Shown one piece after another: positions 14,761-24,426 of a DNA stretch of 48,579 nucleotides. Source of the DNA: Deltaproteobacteria bacterium (GTDB taxonomy: Bacteria; Desulfobacterota; Desulfuromonadia; Geobacterales; Pseudopelobacteraceae). The notes under the pieces were generated by a model that searched no databases, was not told the origin of the DNA, and saw only the letters and a list, made by a program, of their open reading frames with translations. The stretch spans positions 47,329-95,907 of the forward strand of contig JAJXWO010000009.1 in assembly GCA_021781535.1 (NCBI GenBank), written 5' to 3'. A program made the position numbers and the translations under genes. Numbering within the stretch: the stretch's first letter is position 1; every line of letters starts with the position of its first letter.

Positions 14761-15818
14761 TGAGCATCAGTGGAGCAGAACTTAAATATGGCTTCAAGAA
14801 AGCCACCGTGTGGAACACAGCCGTTGCCCTGGGGGCCGGTAATGGTTTCCTCGGACTCGACTTGAGCCTCAAAGCCGACACCACCAACATTACCGATGAT
14901 TCTCGCGGCCAGCTGTTTGCCGTTGATTCCAGCGCCGGGGAAGTCAAGTGCGAGGGCTCAGTCCCTGCGTATCTTCGCTACAACGACGCCACCGTGCTCT
15001 CGATGCTCGCTATTATCATGGGCACCGCCGCCGCCCCGGCCCTGCATGCCGCCGGGACACTCTCTTATGATCATATCCTCAAAGTGGCGCTCAACAATGA
15101 CGGCTTGTTTGGCACCCTCTGCGCGGCCATCGGCACTGTTGGGGTAGAAGAGATGCCCTCTTGGAAGCCGAACAAAGTCGTCATCAAATGGGATACCGGC
15201 AAGCCGGTTCAGATCACCGTTTCCGGCGCGGGCGTTGATGTCACGACCAACGGCGTTAATACCCTGATCACCTTTAACAACGTCACGATCCTTGAGCGTA
15301 CCACCCGCGCCTATATGGGCCAGACGGTATTATTGATAAACGATCAGTCTGATATTGCCCTGGACATAACAAACAGAATCGGCCCGTCCAGTATTGAATT
15401 ATCTCTGGAGAGGAAACAAAGCGGCGTTTATGGATCATACACATCAGACGACGCCGCCCCGCGTGATCTGATCGATGAACCGACCGGAGACGGCATGTTT
15501 ACCGCCGGACTCAAACTGCAGTTCCCGCGCACTGCCAACTTGAACGCCCGTACCGAGATGAAGAATAACGTCTCCAAAAAAGCGGAAATTATCTGCACCG
15601 GGCCGATGATCGAAACTGACATCCCCTATCTGATCAAATTCCAGATGCCGCATCTGAAGCCGAAAACGTATGAGAACCCCTACGCCGCCGGCATCATTCA
15701 AAACAGCAGAGAATATGATGTCCTGGGTGCGACAACCGCGCCACTAGGCATGGTCGGCAATACCGACCCGCTCTGGATCAGCATCACTAATAAAATCAGC
15801 ACGAGTCTACTGGCGTAA
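14760..15818 (+). CDS. phage tail tube protein
   Basis: A 352-residue protein. Sequence pattern and position (before the tail chaperones and tape measure) fit a siphophage major tail tube subunit. Early motifs are GFLGLDLSLKAD and FAVDSSAGEVKCEGSVPAYL; the middle is beta-rich, and a C-terminal part contains IETDIPYLIKFQMPHLKP. Stacked hexameric rings of this protein form the tail. At ~350 residues it is longer than lambda gpV (246), so it may carry an extra decorating domain. Confidence 0.78.
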   Translation: MSISGAELKYGFKKATVWNTAVALGAGNGFLGLDLSLKADTTNITDDSRGQLFAVDSSAGEVKCEGSVPAYLRYNDATVLSMLAIIMGTAAAPALHAAGTLSYDHILKVALNNDGLFGTLCAAIGTVGVEEMPSWKPNKVVIKWDTGKPVQITVSGAGVDVTTNGVNTLITFNNVTILERTTRAYMGQTVLLINDQSDIALDITNRIGPSSIELSLERKQSGVYGSYTSDDAAPRDLIDEPTGDGMFTAGLKLQFPRTANLNARTEMKNNVSKKAEIICTGPMIETDIPYLIKFQMPHLKPKTYENPYAAGIIQNSREYDVLGATTAPLGMVGNTDPLWISITNKISTSLLA

Positions 15819-15826
15819 TAGAGATT

Positions 15827-15865
15827 GGCGGGGCCTCTATCCTTTCGGGGGTCGGAGGCCTCGCC
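15827..15865 (+). terminator. strong hairpin after tail tube gene, possible terminator or attenuator
   Basis: The 11-base arm GGCGGGGCCTC (15827-15837) pairs with GAGGCCTCGCC (15855-15865) with one G-T pair. A six-T run follows only 15 bases after the stem, so it may be an attenuator, a weak terminator or an RNA stability element. It fills the 110-base gap between the tail tube and the chaperone gene. Confidence 0.45.
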
Positions 15866-15928
15866 ATCCTCCTTGCCGCCTTTTTTATCACCCATTCAAT
15901 TAAATGAAGCAACGGAAAGGACAACAAC

Positions 15929-16375
15929 ATGAAAATCGGCATATTTGATACACCACCGCAAAAATGGTTTCCCTTCGACAAAGACACCGAAGTGCTTATC
16001 CAGCACATAGAAAAAGCCAAGCTCAACACTATTCTGATGCAGGGTGCTGAGGCGGCTAAAAAGATGAAAGCCAAGGCCGGCAGCGTGCAGGATATCTTTC
16101 TTGGCAAAGCGGCGGTGTTCGGTTGGAGAAAAATTACTGATCAAGATCAACCAGGTATGCTGCTCCCGAACGGAGATCCACTGCCGTTTACTCCCGAAAA
16201 CAGAAATCTGGCCATAACCAAAAGCAATCGTTTTTCCGAGTTTGTCTACCGTATCGCCACGGACGAAACACAATTTATTGATGACGATATTCCGGAACTC
16301 GATGCGGATGACCTGAAAGACCTGGAAGACGTCCTCGCTGAATTCAGCAAGGAAGAACAACCGGGAAACGAATAA
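15929..16375 (+). CDS. tail assembly chaperone, gpG-like (0-frame product)
   Basis: A 148-residue acidic protein located where tailed phages encode the tail assembly chaperone, just before the tape measure gene. The C-terminus is Asp/Glu-rich (DDDIPELDADDLKDLEDV). It should bind the tape measure during tail assembly. A slippery heptamer lies two codons before its stop, so a fraction of ribosomes would continue into the -1 frame and make the longer G-T product. Confidence 0.72.
   Translation: MKIGIFDTPPQKWFPFDKDTEVLIQHIEKAKLNTILMQGAEAAKKMKAKAGSVQDIFLGKAAVFGWRKITDQDQPGMLLPNGDPLPFTPENRNLAITKSNRFSEFVYRIATDETQFIDDDIPELDADDLKDLEDVLAEFSKEEQPGNE
16363..16369 (+). promoter_or_regulatory. programmed -1 frameshift site GGGAAAC
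   Basis: The heptamer G GGA AAC sits in the correct phase at codons ccG GGA AAC of the chaperone gene, six bases before its stop (AAC, GAA, TAA). It is close to the lambda G-T site (GGGAAAG). The -1 frame stays open for 108 codons beyond it. A short GC hairpin (CGCG, loop, CGCG) follows within ~10 bases and may stimulate the shift. Confidence 0.75.
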
Positions 16376-16695
16376 CCGCGTACCTCTGGGCGCGTGATGA
16401 CCATCCAAAGGTTTCCTGCGAGGCATGCCGTGAAAATTTTGACGCTGACGGCATAGAACCTGACTGTATCACCGGATCATGTCCAACATGTTTTGATCAA
16501 CTGGGAGATGATGAGTTTCGTATCCTGGAGGCACATTGGCTGATCTCGCATTTAGCGGAAATGGGTTTATCCCAACTGGCAGCAAAAGAATACAACCTGG
16601 GCCGTGACGATCTTATCCAACTGGCAATCATCGAATCGGAGTGCCGCAAGATAGCAAAGGAAAAACAGGGAGAACCTGATGGCGAAAGACGTTAG
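16369..16695 (+). CDS. tail assembly chaperone, gpT-like extension made by -1 frameshift
   Basis: The -1 frame runs from 16369 to the stop at 16693-16695, giving 108 residues joined to the first 147 of the gpG-like protein (255 in all). It has no good start codon near its beginning, as expected for a shifted product. It contains two CxxC pairs (VSCEAC, then GSCPTC) that could hold zinc, and then a helical part (EAHWLISHLAEMGLSQLAA). It overlaps the tape measure start by 17 bases. It fills what would otherwise be a 300-base gap. Confidence 0.7.
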   Translation, partial: RITAYLWARDDHPKVSCEACRENFDADGIEPDCITGSCPTCFDQLGDDEFRILEAHWLISHLAEMGLSQLAAKEYNLGRDDLIQLAIIESECRKIAKEKQGEPDGERR

Positions 16696-19579
16696 ATTTA
16701 ACATAGGAGCCAACCCGGATCAAGCCCTCGCTGCCATGAAAGAGATGCAGGCGAAGGGCGAAGACGTCTCAAAGTTTCTCGGCGCGGCATTCTATTCTCT
16801 CGGCATCAAGTCAGAACAATCATTTGAAAATCAGAAAAAAGCCGCCCTGGCGTCATACGAGATCATCAAAACCAGCGGCCTCGGCACCTGGAAGGATCTG
16901 CAGAATGCTCATGCCGCCATGACCGCCAAAGTTGCCGCCCTGGATAAGGCCAGCAACTTTCAGGAAAGCAACAAGGGCGCGAAAAGCCTCACGCAAAACA
17001 TTGGCGATCTCGATTCATCGGTGAACCGGCTGACGGGACGTTTTACTACGCTGTTGACCGGCATGGCTGCCTATTACGTTGGCGGCAAAATCTGGCAGGG
17101 GTTCCAGTCCGGGATCGAGGCCGTTGATGATTTTCAGATGTCGGTCGTGCAAATGGCGGCGACGATCACCAGCCTGCAGGGCGGCACCGATATTGCCGGG
17201 GACTATGCGGCCGCCAAAACATACGCCGAAGGTCTGAACACCACGCTAATGAAGGTGGATGCCAACACCTCCCTCAATCTCACCAACCTGCAAACGATTA
17301 CGTTCGAAATGGCTAAGCAGGGCGTGCTCCTGGACACTAATAATGCCAATCAGGTCGAGTCATTCACTAGATTAGCAAACGCTGTGGCGGTATACAGCAA
17401 CAACGGCCGTAACGAAATGCAGGTCCGGCAGGAAATCTCCGCTCTAATGCGCGGCGAGGTCGATCAGAACAGTCAGCTGGCCAGCATGCTTCAAAAGACT
17501 GTTGACGGCCCGCTACAGCAGCAGATAGAAAAATGGAAACAGTCCGGAACATTGCTGGAAGAGCTCGGCAAGCGGTTGGGCGGTTTCGGTGAGGCGTCAA
17601 AAGATATCGGCACCATGTGGTCTTCGGTGAAATCATCGTTCCAAACCTCCATGACGGTGATCCTGCAAGCCGGGTTCCCGTCAATAGTCAAAGATATTTC
17701 CGAATGGCTCGGAAAGATCAATGGCTATCTGAAGGAACATAAAGACGAACTGGCCGGAGATATCAAGCGGGGCTGGGAAACCGTCAAAGAGTACATGTCC
17801 ACCACCGCAGATATCGCCAAAACGATCTATAACAATTTTGAACCGTTCGCGGCGTTTTTTATCGGCGGGATGTTGCTCAAGGGTATTTTCGGGGTAATTT
17901 CCGCAGTGAAGACCCTGGGTGAAGTTGCCGCTGCGACCCGTGCTGTTATGTTGACCACCGGCATGGTGACCGGCGGAGCTGGTATTGCTGCTGCCGGTAC
18001 TGCCGCCGTCGGGGGCACTGTCGCGGGGAGTGCTGCCGTTGGTGCGGGACTTGGGTTGTTGGGTGCTGGAGCCGTTGGAGTTGGCCTTGGTTATGCCGCA
18101 CAACCACTGGTACGCTGGGCCGATAAAAAACTCTATCAGAATTTTGGTGTTAATTTGACCGGCGAAGCGATGTATGACGAATCGCAGGTTAAAGACGCCG
18201 CAGCCACACAGAGGCTTAACGAGGCCATGGCACGGAAAGCCGGAGTCAGTAGCGGCGCGCCTGTACCAACGATTAATATCCAGGACACGCAAAAGCAGAC
18301 CGATGAAAAAATCGCCCTGCAGGATAAAGAGCTGGCCGCCTTCAAGGCTACGCAGGATCAGAAGACCAGCTATGCCAAAGCCGCTGCAGCGGTAGAGTTG
18401 GCTGACCTCAAGCAGTCCTATGACTCGGGCCAGTTAATGACGCAAGATTACCTCGCGGAAGAAACCCGGATTACCCTGGCTGAAGTCCAGGCCCGCTATG
18501 ACAACTCTGTTGATTATTACAATCGTGAGGTCGATCTGCTTAACACTATCCTGGACAAGAAGGGTGCCAAGAGCAAGGAATACCAGGAAGAACTTGCTAA
18601 AAATACCAAAGCCGATGAAGCCGTTTCTCTGGCCGGTCTGGATCTGCAGAAAACGAAGATAACGGAAGAGACGAAGCTCCAGGATGCAACCAGATCCACC
18701 GCTCAGGCATACGCCAAACTGCTGGCCCAATCGCAAGATGACGCGGGACAGTATGTGCAAGCGGCAGAAACAAAAATCGAAGCCGAAAAGAAAACAGCGG
18801 AATACCGCCGTTTGAGCACTGCCGCGCAGGCATTAAAAGAAAAGGAATTTGCAAGGCAGCGCACCGAGGCCAGCAACAAGGAACTGGATGAGGCCAAGCA
18901 GTATGCTGATGCCATCAGGGGGCAACAGGAAGAGCTGGATGTGCTGAATGGCAAAACCAATACCCTGGCCGGTACCGAGAAAAGCCTCCGGGATGGGAAA
19001 GCGACCGCGCTTGATCTGCAGAACAAACTTAACCTGGCCATGGCCAGTGGCAATAACGCCTCTATTACTGCGCTCTCCCAGCAGATTCTACTGCAAGATC
19101 AGCTAAACGGTAAAAAAGCGCAACAGCTCCAGTATGAACAGGACCTCGGCGTGTTGACCGGTGAAATTGTCGGCTTTTCCAACGGCCAGCCGATTTATGC
19201 GAAAGACGCCACCGCCGGGCAATATAACTATCAATCTGCTTCTGCCGCTGCTACTGCGCGACTTTCATCTTCATTGCAAAGCAGTTCTTCTTTGGGTGGG
19301 GTCTTTTCCGATCTCAATTCTCCCTTTCTCGGTGGTTTTGCGGTCGGCACCAACTACATCCCCGCCGATGGCTATGCCTATCTTCATAAGGGCGAGGCCG
19401 TGGTACCGAAGCAATACAACCCTGCTGCCGGAGGCGCTGGCACTGCCACCAGCATCACCCTCCAGGGCGGCATATCCATCACTATTCAGGGCGGCTCTAC
19501 CAGCCAGCAGACCGCCGCCGAAATTGCTCAACAGGTTTATCCTGAACTCAAAAAACTCGCCGGCCGACAGGCGGCATAA
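16679..19579 (+). CDS. phage tail tape measure protein
   Basis: A 966-residue protein that sets tail length. The N-terminal ~110 residues are helical. Residues ~395-480 contain long hydrophobic stretches (FFIGGMLLKGIFGVISAV and an Ala/Gly-rich run) thought to insert into the host membrane. Residues ~540-860 form long Gln/Lys/Glu-rich coiled coils (for example LKQSYDSGQLMTQDYLAEE). The C-terminus carries a phage tail motif (FAVGTNYIPADGYAYLHKGE). RBS AGGGAGA precedes the ATG at 16679. The length predicts a tail of roughly 140 nm by the usual residues-to-length scaling. Confidence 0.92.
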   Translation: MAKDVRFNIGANPDQALAAMKEMQAKGEDVSKFLGAAFYSLGIKSEQSFENQKKAALASYEIIKTSGLGTWKDLQNAHAAMTAKVAALDKASNFQESNKGAKSLTQNIGDLDSSVNRLTGRFTTLLTGMAAYYVGGKIWQGFQSGIEAVDDFQMSVVQMAATITSLQGGTDIAGDYAAAKTYAEGLNTTLMKVDANTSLNLTNLQTITFEMAKQGVLLDTNNANQVESFTRLANAVAVYSNNGRNEMQVRQEISALMRGEVDQNSQLASMLQKTVDGPLQQQIEKWKQSGTLLEELGKRLGGFGEASKDIGTMWSSVKSSFQTSMTVILQAGFPSIVKDISEWLGKINGYLKEHKDELAGDIKRGWETVKEYMSTTADIAKTIYNNFEPFAAFFIGGMLLKGIFGVISAVKTLGEVAAATRAVMLTTGMVTGGAGIAAAGTAAVGGTVAGSAAVGAGLGLLGAGAVGVGLGYAAQPLVRWADKKLYQNFGVNLTGEAMYDESQVKDAAATQRLNEAMARKAGVSSGAPVPTINIQDTQKQTDEKIALQDKELAAFKATQDQKTSYAKAAAAVELADLKQSYDSGQLMTQDYLAEETRITLAEVQARYDNSVDYYNREVDLLNTILDKKGAKSKEYQEELAKNTKADEAVSLAGLDLQKTKITEETKLQDATRSTAQAYAKLLAQSQDDAGQYVQAAETKIEAEKKTAEYRRLSTAAQALKEKEFARQRTEASNKELDEAKQYADAIRGQQEELDVLNGKTNTLAGTEKSLRDGKATALDLQNKLNLAMASGNNASITALSQQILLQDQLNGKKAQQLQYEQDLGVLTGEIVGFSNGQPIYAKDATAGQYNYQSASAAATARLSSSLQSSSSLGGVFSDLNSPFLGGFAVGTNYIPADGYAYLHKGEAVVPKQYNPAAGGAGTATSITLQGGISITIQGGSTSQQTAAEIAQQVYPELKKLAGRQAA

Positions 19580-19593
19580 AAGGAGTCATCTTC

Positions 19594-19788
19594 ATGCAAA
19601 AACTATTCACCGTCGATGCCCGTTGTTCCCGTTGCTATAAAAAAACCGACTGCCTCGTCCGGGCCGAAGTGCTGACCACCCTGTCCGCGCTGCAGAACAA
19701 ACTGAACACTGACCCAGTCCTGGCCGAATCACCCGGCGAAGGCATTCTCATCCTGGCGTGTGACGATTTTTCGGTAGCCCCCGCGTAA
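19594..19788 (+). CDS. small CxxC protein of tail module
   Basis: A 64-residue protein beginning MQKLFTVDARCSRCYKKTDC, with three cysteines that could bind a metal, followed by a helix and a short beta segment (GILILACDDFSV). RBS AAAGGAG is well placed. It lies between tape measure and minor tail protein, and the next gene starts immediately after its stop. It is not homologous to a family I know; assembly factor or tail tip component are both possible. Confidence 0.6.
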   Translation: MQKLFTVDARCSRCYKKTDCLVRAEVLTTLSALQNKLNTDPVLAESPGEGILILACDDFSVAPA

Positions 19789-20652
19789 ATGCTTCGCCAG
19801 CGCAATACATCCATACAGTCCGGCTATGTTGATGCGGGTTATTTTGCTCTCTGGGCTCCGCCGGTTGGTACCCGCACTGTCAACCATGCGTTGATGTCCT
19901 TCGACCTTGGCCGGATGCCGCTGTACCCAGAATTTACCATTGAATTCAACCAGTGGCAGCGAGAATCAGGCGGGGGCGCGCAGTTCGTCGGCGAACCCTA
20001 CGCCGTGCGCTTATATCAGACGCTCTCCTGGCCATCGATCAGCACTATTGATCGCGACAACCTGGAGACGTTTTTCCGCACGATTGCCCGGGCCCAGTCC
20101 GAACCGTGGGAATATTACAACCCGGAGCAGGGGATTGTGTGGCCGGTCCGTTTTGCCGATGCCGATTTTCCCGTAACGCCGGAAATTGCGTATGGCCGCT
20201 ACAGCCTGAACGGCCTGCGCCTGATGATCGATATCAACTACAGCGGTCTGGTGGCATCCGGTGTGGCAGCATACACGGCGGACATGGGCACCGCCTTTGC
20301 CATCGGTGATGTTGTAATGCGGTTCCCTGCGCCATGCCGCCCCGGTACCGGCTATGGCCTGATCACCCTCCACGCTCTGGAGGATTCAAGCGCCGGCGCT
20401 CCGGTCGTGTATCGGGCCGGGAAAACAACCCGCAACAAATGGGCCCTGTCCTGGAGCAATCTGGATTTTTATCACTGCAACTGGCTGCACGGCTTTTTTA
20501 TCACGTATTGCCGGGGCCAGTTGCGCCCGTTTATCTGGTTCGACACTGACGGCACGCCGCGAATTATGCGTCTGGCCGAAAACAAAATTACTATCAAGCA
20601 GACCGGGTGGAATCGCTTCAGCTGCGACCTCCCCTTGACAGAGGATATCTGA
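19789..20652 (+). CDS. minor tail protein
   Basis: A 287-residue protein, rich in aromatic residues and predicted beta-sheet, located between tape measure and hub. Characteristic stretches are IEFNQWQRESGGGAQFVGEP, RLYQTLSWPSISTIDR and WEYYNPEQGIVWPVRF. It is probably a distal tail or tail-tip component. It starts directly after the preceding stop and overlaps the hub ATG by one base (TGATG). The exact lambda equivalent cannot be named from sequence. Confidence 0.65.
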   Translation: MLRQRNTSIQSGYVDAGYFALWAPPVGTRTVNHALMSFDLGRMPLYPEFTIEFNQWQRESGGGAQFVGEPYAVRLYQTLSWPSISTIDRDNLETFFRTIARAQSEPWEYYNPEQGIVWPVRFADADFPVTPEIAYGRYSLNGLRLMIDINYSGLVASGVAAYTADMGTAFAIGDVVMRFPAPCRPGTGYGLITLHALEDSSAGAPVVYRAGKTTRNKWALSWSNLDFYHCNWLHGFFITYCRGQLRPFIWFDTDGTPRIMRLAENKITIKQTGWNRFSCDLPLTEDI

Positions 20653-23387
20653 TGCGTGTTTTCCCTCCATACCTTGCCGCCGATCTGGCGCGTCGTGACG
20701 GTGCCGCCCCGGTCTGGATACTCCGCTTTACCGCCGCCGCCACGGATTATATTTTGTGCCAGGACAAGGTGACAATTGCCCCCTGGGGCAAAACCTCATT
20801 GCCGCTGATAGCATCCTGGGGCCGCCTGTCCGAAGGTGTTACCGCCACGCTCTCCGATTTCAACATATCCAGTCTGACGGTTAATCTGATCAACGATCCG
20901 AATGCAACCCCCAATCTCCGCAGTCTGGCCAAGACCCGGCAATTGATCGGCGTACCGGTATCCGTATATCTCTGGGTAGAGGATTGCCTCGATGCCCCGT
21001 TCGAAATGTTCAGTTTTATGTTTGTGGATATCGATCTTCCGGACGAGTCCTCAGTCAATGTCACGCTGCAGGACGAATCGAGTAAGCACGAAAATGAGTA
21101 TCCCGGCACTATCGTCACGAAAGAGGCATACCCCGAAGCTGATCCGGATGATGTCGGTAAAGTGATCCCCATGCCGTTTGGCACGGTGTCGAAACTGAAC
21201 GCCCTGGCACTTGATGCTGGTCGGATGACCAGCATCCCGAATGCCATATCTGCAACAACTGCAACGATACCGATATCCGACCCGACAGGTTTGACAGCCG
21301 GGATGTTGCTGCAGGTAGACGATGAAATTGTCAGTATTACGTCATTGGTTGGGAGCACTCTTACTGTCGTCCGTGGCATATCCGGCACTATTGCGGCCAC
21401 TCACCAGCGTGGCGCCGTGATCTGGGAGGTAAAAGCCGAGTTTGTCTATATCGTGGCAGATTATCCCGTTACCAGCATGAATAAGATTTACGGCAAGGTA
21501 GGGCAGTCGGTCATGGATATTAGCGGTGTTTGCACCCAGTGGCCGGATGGCGGCCATCCCGGTTATCCCGGCAAGGCGGTGGTTACGGTGCCTGGCTTTA
21601 TTACCGTGGCGCAAGCTATCGACTTGTTTGCGTACGACAGCATATCTGTTACAAACGGCAACCTGGATGCCAACCTGAGCGGGAATGTGTCCAAAACGGG
21701 ATCGGCGGCCATGATAGGCGCTGTGTCCCAAACTGGATTGACAGCCATGATAGGCGCTGTGTCCCAAACTGGATTGACAGCCATGATAGGCGCTGTGTCC
21801 CAAACTGGATTGACAGCCATGGTAGGATCTGTGGCCAAAGGCAACACAGTCACGCTCATAGGCACAATCGCCGGTCTGGGCAGCACCACTCTAGCGGGAA
21901 ACATTGCGGATTACTCCGTCAGTGACCCAGGGCATGCTCATAATGCAGCAGTGTCCTCGTCGCAAAACACTACGTCACAATTGCCTTCTGTAACAACAGT
22001 GCATGACGGCCTTTTCGGTATAGCATATGCGGCATATGTTATTATGGCGTTCCCAGCTTCTGGTGCCCGGTCCAGCGTATCTTATAGCATTACAATCGTG
22101 CCAGCAACGAGCGCCACAAATGTATATGTCAGAGCCTTTGTTAATGGCACTCAATACTATCTTAATACGTATACATTTGTCGCAGGGAGCGCCACATCGT
22201 TTAGTTTCACTGTCTCTGGCAACATCCTGATTGATGAGATTTATGTAGTCGCCGATGGAGCCAGGAATTTTAATTTGACAGCTGCGAGCCGTATTATCCA
22301 ACTCAGTGATAACCCATCAAGCTCTAATGCGACCAACATCACAAAGGCATTGGCCAACAACGGTACACTGACAGTCGGCAGCGAAAAAACCTACGACAAC
22401 GGGACACTCGGGGTTAACGACGGCATCACCGTTACCAACGGGACACTCGGGGTTAACGACACCACCACCGTTACCAACGGGACACTCGGGGTTAACGACA
22501 CCACCACCGTTACCAACGGGACACTCGGGGTTAACGACACCACCACCGTTACCAACGGGACACTCGGGGTCAATGATACCACCGCCGTTGATAAAGCCAC
22601 CCTCGATGCCTATGTATCCGGTGCCATTGCAAAGGCCGGCACCGTCACCGTCACCGGCAACTCCGTCGCAAACACCCTCATCGGCGACGCCATCCTTGTC
22701 GATGTCGTCAGCCCGATCACCGCCCCGCCGGACGTCATCAGCAAAATACTCGGTAAACCCTGCAGCCTGCGCGGCGCGTTCCCCGCCGGATTTGCCTTCA
22801 ACGGCGCTATTACATCGAGCAAACGTGCCCCCGAATGGTGTCACGAACTGGCCCGGCAATGCCGCTCCTATTTCAAGTGGATTCTCGGTACACCGACATT
22901 GATCGCGCGCCCTGACGTCCTGGTTCCGGTAAAATCAATCACCGAGATCCGTCTCAACAACGGCGCCATGATCCACGGCCAGAAACAGACCGATATCAAC
23001 GACGTCATCAACACGATCAACCTGCGCTATGACCGAGACTGGAGCTCCACCAGCAGCGGCGACGAAGTATATCGCCAAGTATCCGCCGGCAGCGACCCGA
23101 CCTCGATCGCCACCTACGGCATCCGCGAGCGTCCGGAACTGTTCCGTTTCGATTTCGTCACCAACCCGGCCATGGCCGCCAACCTCGCCGCGTTCTATCT
23201 CTCCTGGTACGCCTGGCAGCGGTGGCAGCATACGCAGGAAGTGTACCTGTTCGAAGCCGCGCTGGAGTTTGGCGACGCCGTGACGCTCGCATACCTGGAG
23301 GGAGAAATAGGGGAATGTACGGAAGTTGGCTTCAGCCCCGGCAACGGGAAAAATATCGATAAAATACAACTGACCGTCATCGAATAG
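20652..23387 (+). CDS. tail hub/tip protein with internal tandem repeats
   Basis: A 911-residue protein. Residues ~1-320 and ~700-911 resemble tail-tip hub regions (for example [18 protein letters not shown] and a C-terminal [17 protein letters not shown]). Between them lies an inserted low-complexity region with a 12-residue repeat (core [12 protein letters not shown]; three perfect copies) and a 13-residue repeat (core [13 protein letters not shown]; about five copies). These should form beta-solenoid or collagen-like exposed stretches. It connects the tube to the fibres that carry receptor binding. ATG 20652 is chosen because it overlaps the upstream stop; earlier in-frame starts lie inside the previous gene. 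Confidence 0.75.
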   Translation: MRVFPPYLAADLARRDGAAPVWILRFTAAATDYILCQDKVTIAPWGKTSLPLIASWGRLSEGVTATLSDFNISSLTVNLINDPNATPNLRSLAKTRQLIGVPVSVYLWVEDCLDAPFEMFSFMFVDIDLPDESSVNVTLQDESSKHENEYPGTIVTKEAYPEADPDDVGKVIPMPFGTVSKLNALALDAGRMTSIPNAISATTATIPISDPTGLTAGMLLQVDDEIVSITSLVGSTLTVVRGISGTIAATHQRGAVIWEVKAEFVYIVADYPVTSMNKIYGKVGQSVMDISGVCTQWPDGGHPGYPGKAVVTVPGFITVAQAIDLFAYDSISVTNGNLDANLSGNVSKTGSAAMIGAVSQTGLTAMIGAVSQTGLTAMIGAVSQTGLTAMVGSVAKGNTVTLIGTIAGLGSTTLAGNIADYSVSDPGHAHNAAVSSSQNTTSQLPSVTTVHDGLFGIAYAAYVIMAFPASGARSSVSYSITIVPATSATNVYVRAFVNGTQYYLNTYTFVAGSATSFSFTVSGNILIDEIYVVADGARNFNLTAASRIIQLSDNPSSSNATNITKALANNGTLTVGSEKTYDNGTLGVNDGITVTNGTLGVNDTTTVTNGTLGVNDTTTVTNGTLGVNDTTTVTNGTLGVNDTTAVDKATLDAYVSGAIAKAGTVTVTGNSVANTLIGDAILVDVVSPITAPPDVISKILGKPCSLRGAFPAGFAFNGAITSSKRAPEWCHELARQCRSYFKWILGTPTLIARPDVLVPVKSITEIRLNNGAMIHGQKQTDINDVINTINLRYDRDWSSTSSGDEVYRQVSAGSDPTSIATYGIRERPELFRFDFVTNPAMAANLAAFYLSWYAWQRWQHTQEVYLFEAALEFGDAVTLAYLEGEIGECTEVGFSPGNGKNIDKIQLTVIE
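21711..21818 (+). repeat. three perfect 36-bp tandem repeats within hub gene
   Basis: Units at 21711-21746, 21747-21782 and 21783-21818 are identical, with degenerate copies on both sides. Each encodes 12 residues, so gain or loss of units keeps the frame. Identity at silent positions implies recent expansion by slippage or recombination. Confidence 0.92.
22401..22595 (+). repeat. 39-bp tandem repeats within hub gene
   Basis: Five units start at 22401, 22440, 22479, 22518 and 22557. Units two to four are identical; the first and last differ at a few bases. Each encodes 13 residues (NGTLGVND core), so copy-number change keeps the reading frame. Confidence 0.92.
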
Positions 23388-23395
23388 GAGCAAAT

Positions 23396-24097
23396 ATGCC
23401 AACCGTGTATTTATATGAAATTTTGCAGCGTTCGCTGTCCATTGCGGAAATGGATACAAACATGAAGGCCGTGGGGTCGGCGGTTGAGAATCAGGCCGCC
23501 GCAATCGCTGCCGCCGTTGCAGCAGGGATATCCGCTACTACCGCCAGCGGTTCAGCGACCACCGCCACAACTCAGGCCGGTATTGCCACAACAAAGGCCG
23601 GCGCCGCATCTACATCAGCCACCGCTGCCGCCGGATCAGCGACCACCGCCACAACTCAGGCCGGTATCGCCACAACAAAAGCCGGAGAAGCAGCATCTAG
23701 CGCAGCCAGCGCCCTGGCAATATACGGCAATACCACCGCGATGAACACCGCAGTCACTGCAGCAGGCACCTCCGCAACAGACGCCGCCAATAGTGCCACT
23801 GCTGCGGCTGACAGCGCTGCCGCTCTATCAACATATCTCCACACCCAGGTGGTGCCATCTACGGTCTGGCAAATCCCCCACAACAAAGCCACTACACTCA
23901 TACCACTGGCCCGCGCGTTTACGACGGTCTCTACTCTCGTGTGCGGGTCTGTTTCGTGCGGGGTCGCCACTTGCGGGGCGGGTGGTTTGATCTATGAGCA
24001 GATCCCGATATTAGGGGTTAACGCCGTTAACAGCAATGCCTGCACGCTGACCCTGCCACGCGCATGTGCCGGTAAGGCCGCAATTCAATTCGTTTAA
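23396..24097 (+). CDS. Ala/Thr-rich tail fibre protein
   Basis: A 233-residue protein. Residues ~25-135 are Ala/Thr/Ser-rich with two copies of [17 protein letters not shown] about 28 residues apart, a pattern of trimeric helical fibre shafts. The C-terminal ~80 residues are Cys/Gly-containing and beta-like. RBS AGGAG precedes the ATG. It sits between the hub and the DGR target gene, so it may form the shaft that carries the variable protein. The receptor is unknown. Confidence 0.68.
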   Translation: MPTVYLYEILQRSLSIAEMDTNMKAVGSAVENQAAAIAAAVAAGISATTASGSATTATTQAGIATTKAGAASTSATAAAGSATTATTQAGIATTKAGEAASSAASALAIYGNTTAMNTAVTAAGTSATDAANSATAAADSAAALSTYLHTQVVPSTVWQIPHNKATTLIPLARAFTTVSTLVCGSVSCGVATCGAGGLIYEQIPILGVNAVNSNACTLTLPRACAGKAAIQFV

Positions 24098-24110
24098 AAA
24101 AGGAGCAAAC

Positions 24111-24425
24111 ATGATCGGTATTCCGAAACAATTCAACACCCGCGATGACATCGAGAACTGTATCAACGAGCCCAGCATAGACCGGGCAGCACTGAAAGTG
24201 GCATTGATGGTGCTGCTTGGTGACGCGGTCATCCGTATCGTCTCGAAAACCGTGGCGGCAGACTATATAGCCGCCGAAGGTGAAACCATTAGCGAAGAAC
24301 ACGACATGACCACAGGGGAGATAACACGCAATGTCCTTGTTGAGGCCGATAACCTCAATTCGCGCCTGCGCCTCGTGCTCGGTATGACCCCTTACGAACT
24401 AACAACACTATTAGGAGACCTCTAA
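24111..24425 (+). CDS. hypothetical protein preceding DGR target
   Basis: A 104-residue, mostly helical protein (RDDIENCINEPSIDRAALKV, a Leu/Val-rich helix, then LNSRLRLVLGMTPYELTTLL) with a good RBS (AAAGGAG). It ends 1 base before the DGR target ATG. Position suggests a fibre chaperone or attachment protein. It does not show the four-helix pattern I would expect of the DGR accessory protein Avd, but short helical proteins are hard to judge by eye. Confidence 0.58.
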   Translation: MIGIPKQFNTRDDIENCINEPSIDRAALKVALMVLLGDAVIRIVSKTVAADYIAAEGETISEEHDMTTGEITRNVLVEADNLNSRLRLVLGMTPYELTTLLGDL

Positions 24426-24426
24426 C

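Noticed and set aside
21342..22859. Long - strand frames across the tail hub repeats
   Set aside because: They only mirror the tandem repeats of the + strand gene and lack RBS and plausible composition.
23549..23690. CRISPR-like repetition in the fibre gene
   Set aside because: Two imperfect coding copies ~84 bases apart in frame, encoding Ala/Thr-rich fibre sequence; no spacers or cas genes.
24111..24425. Avd accessory protein of the DGR
   Set aside because: Size is near but the sequence lacks the basic helical-bundle pattern expected, and it lies upstream of the target with a tail-gene style; kept as hypothetical.
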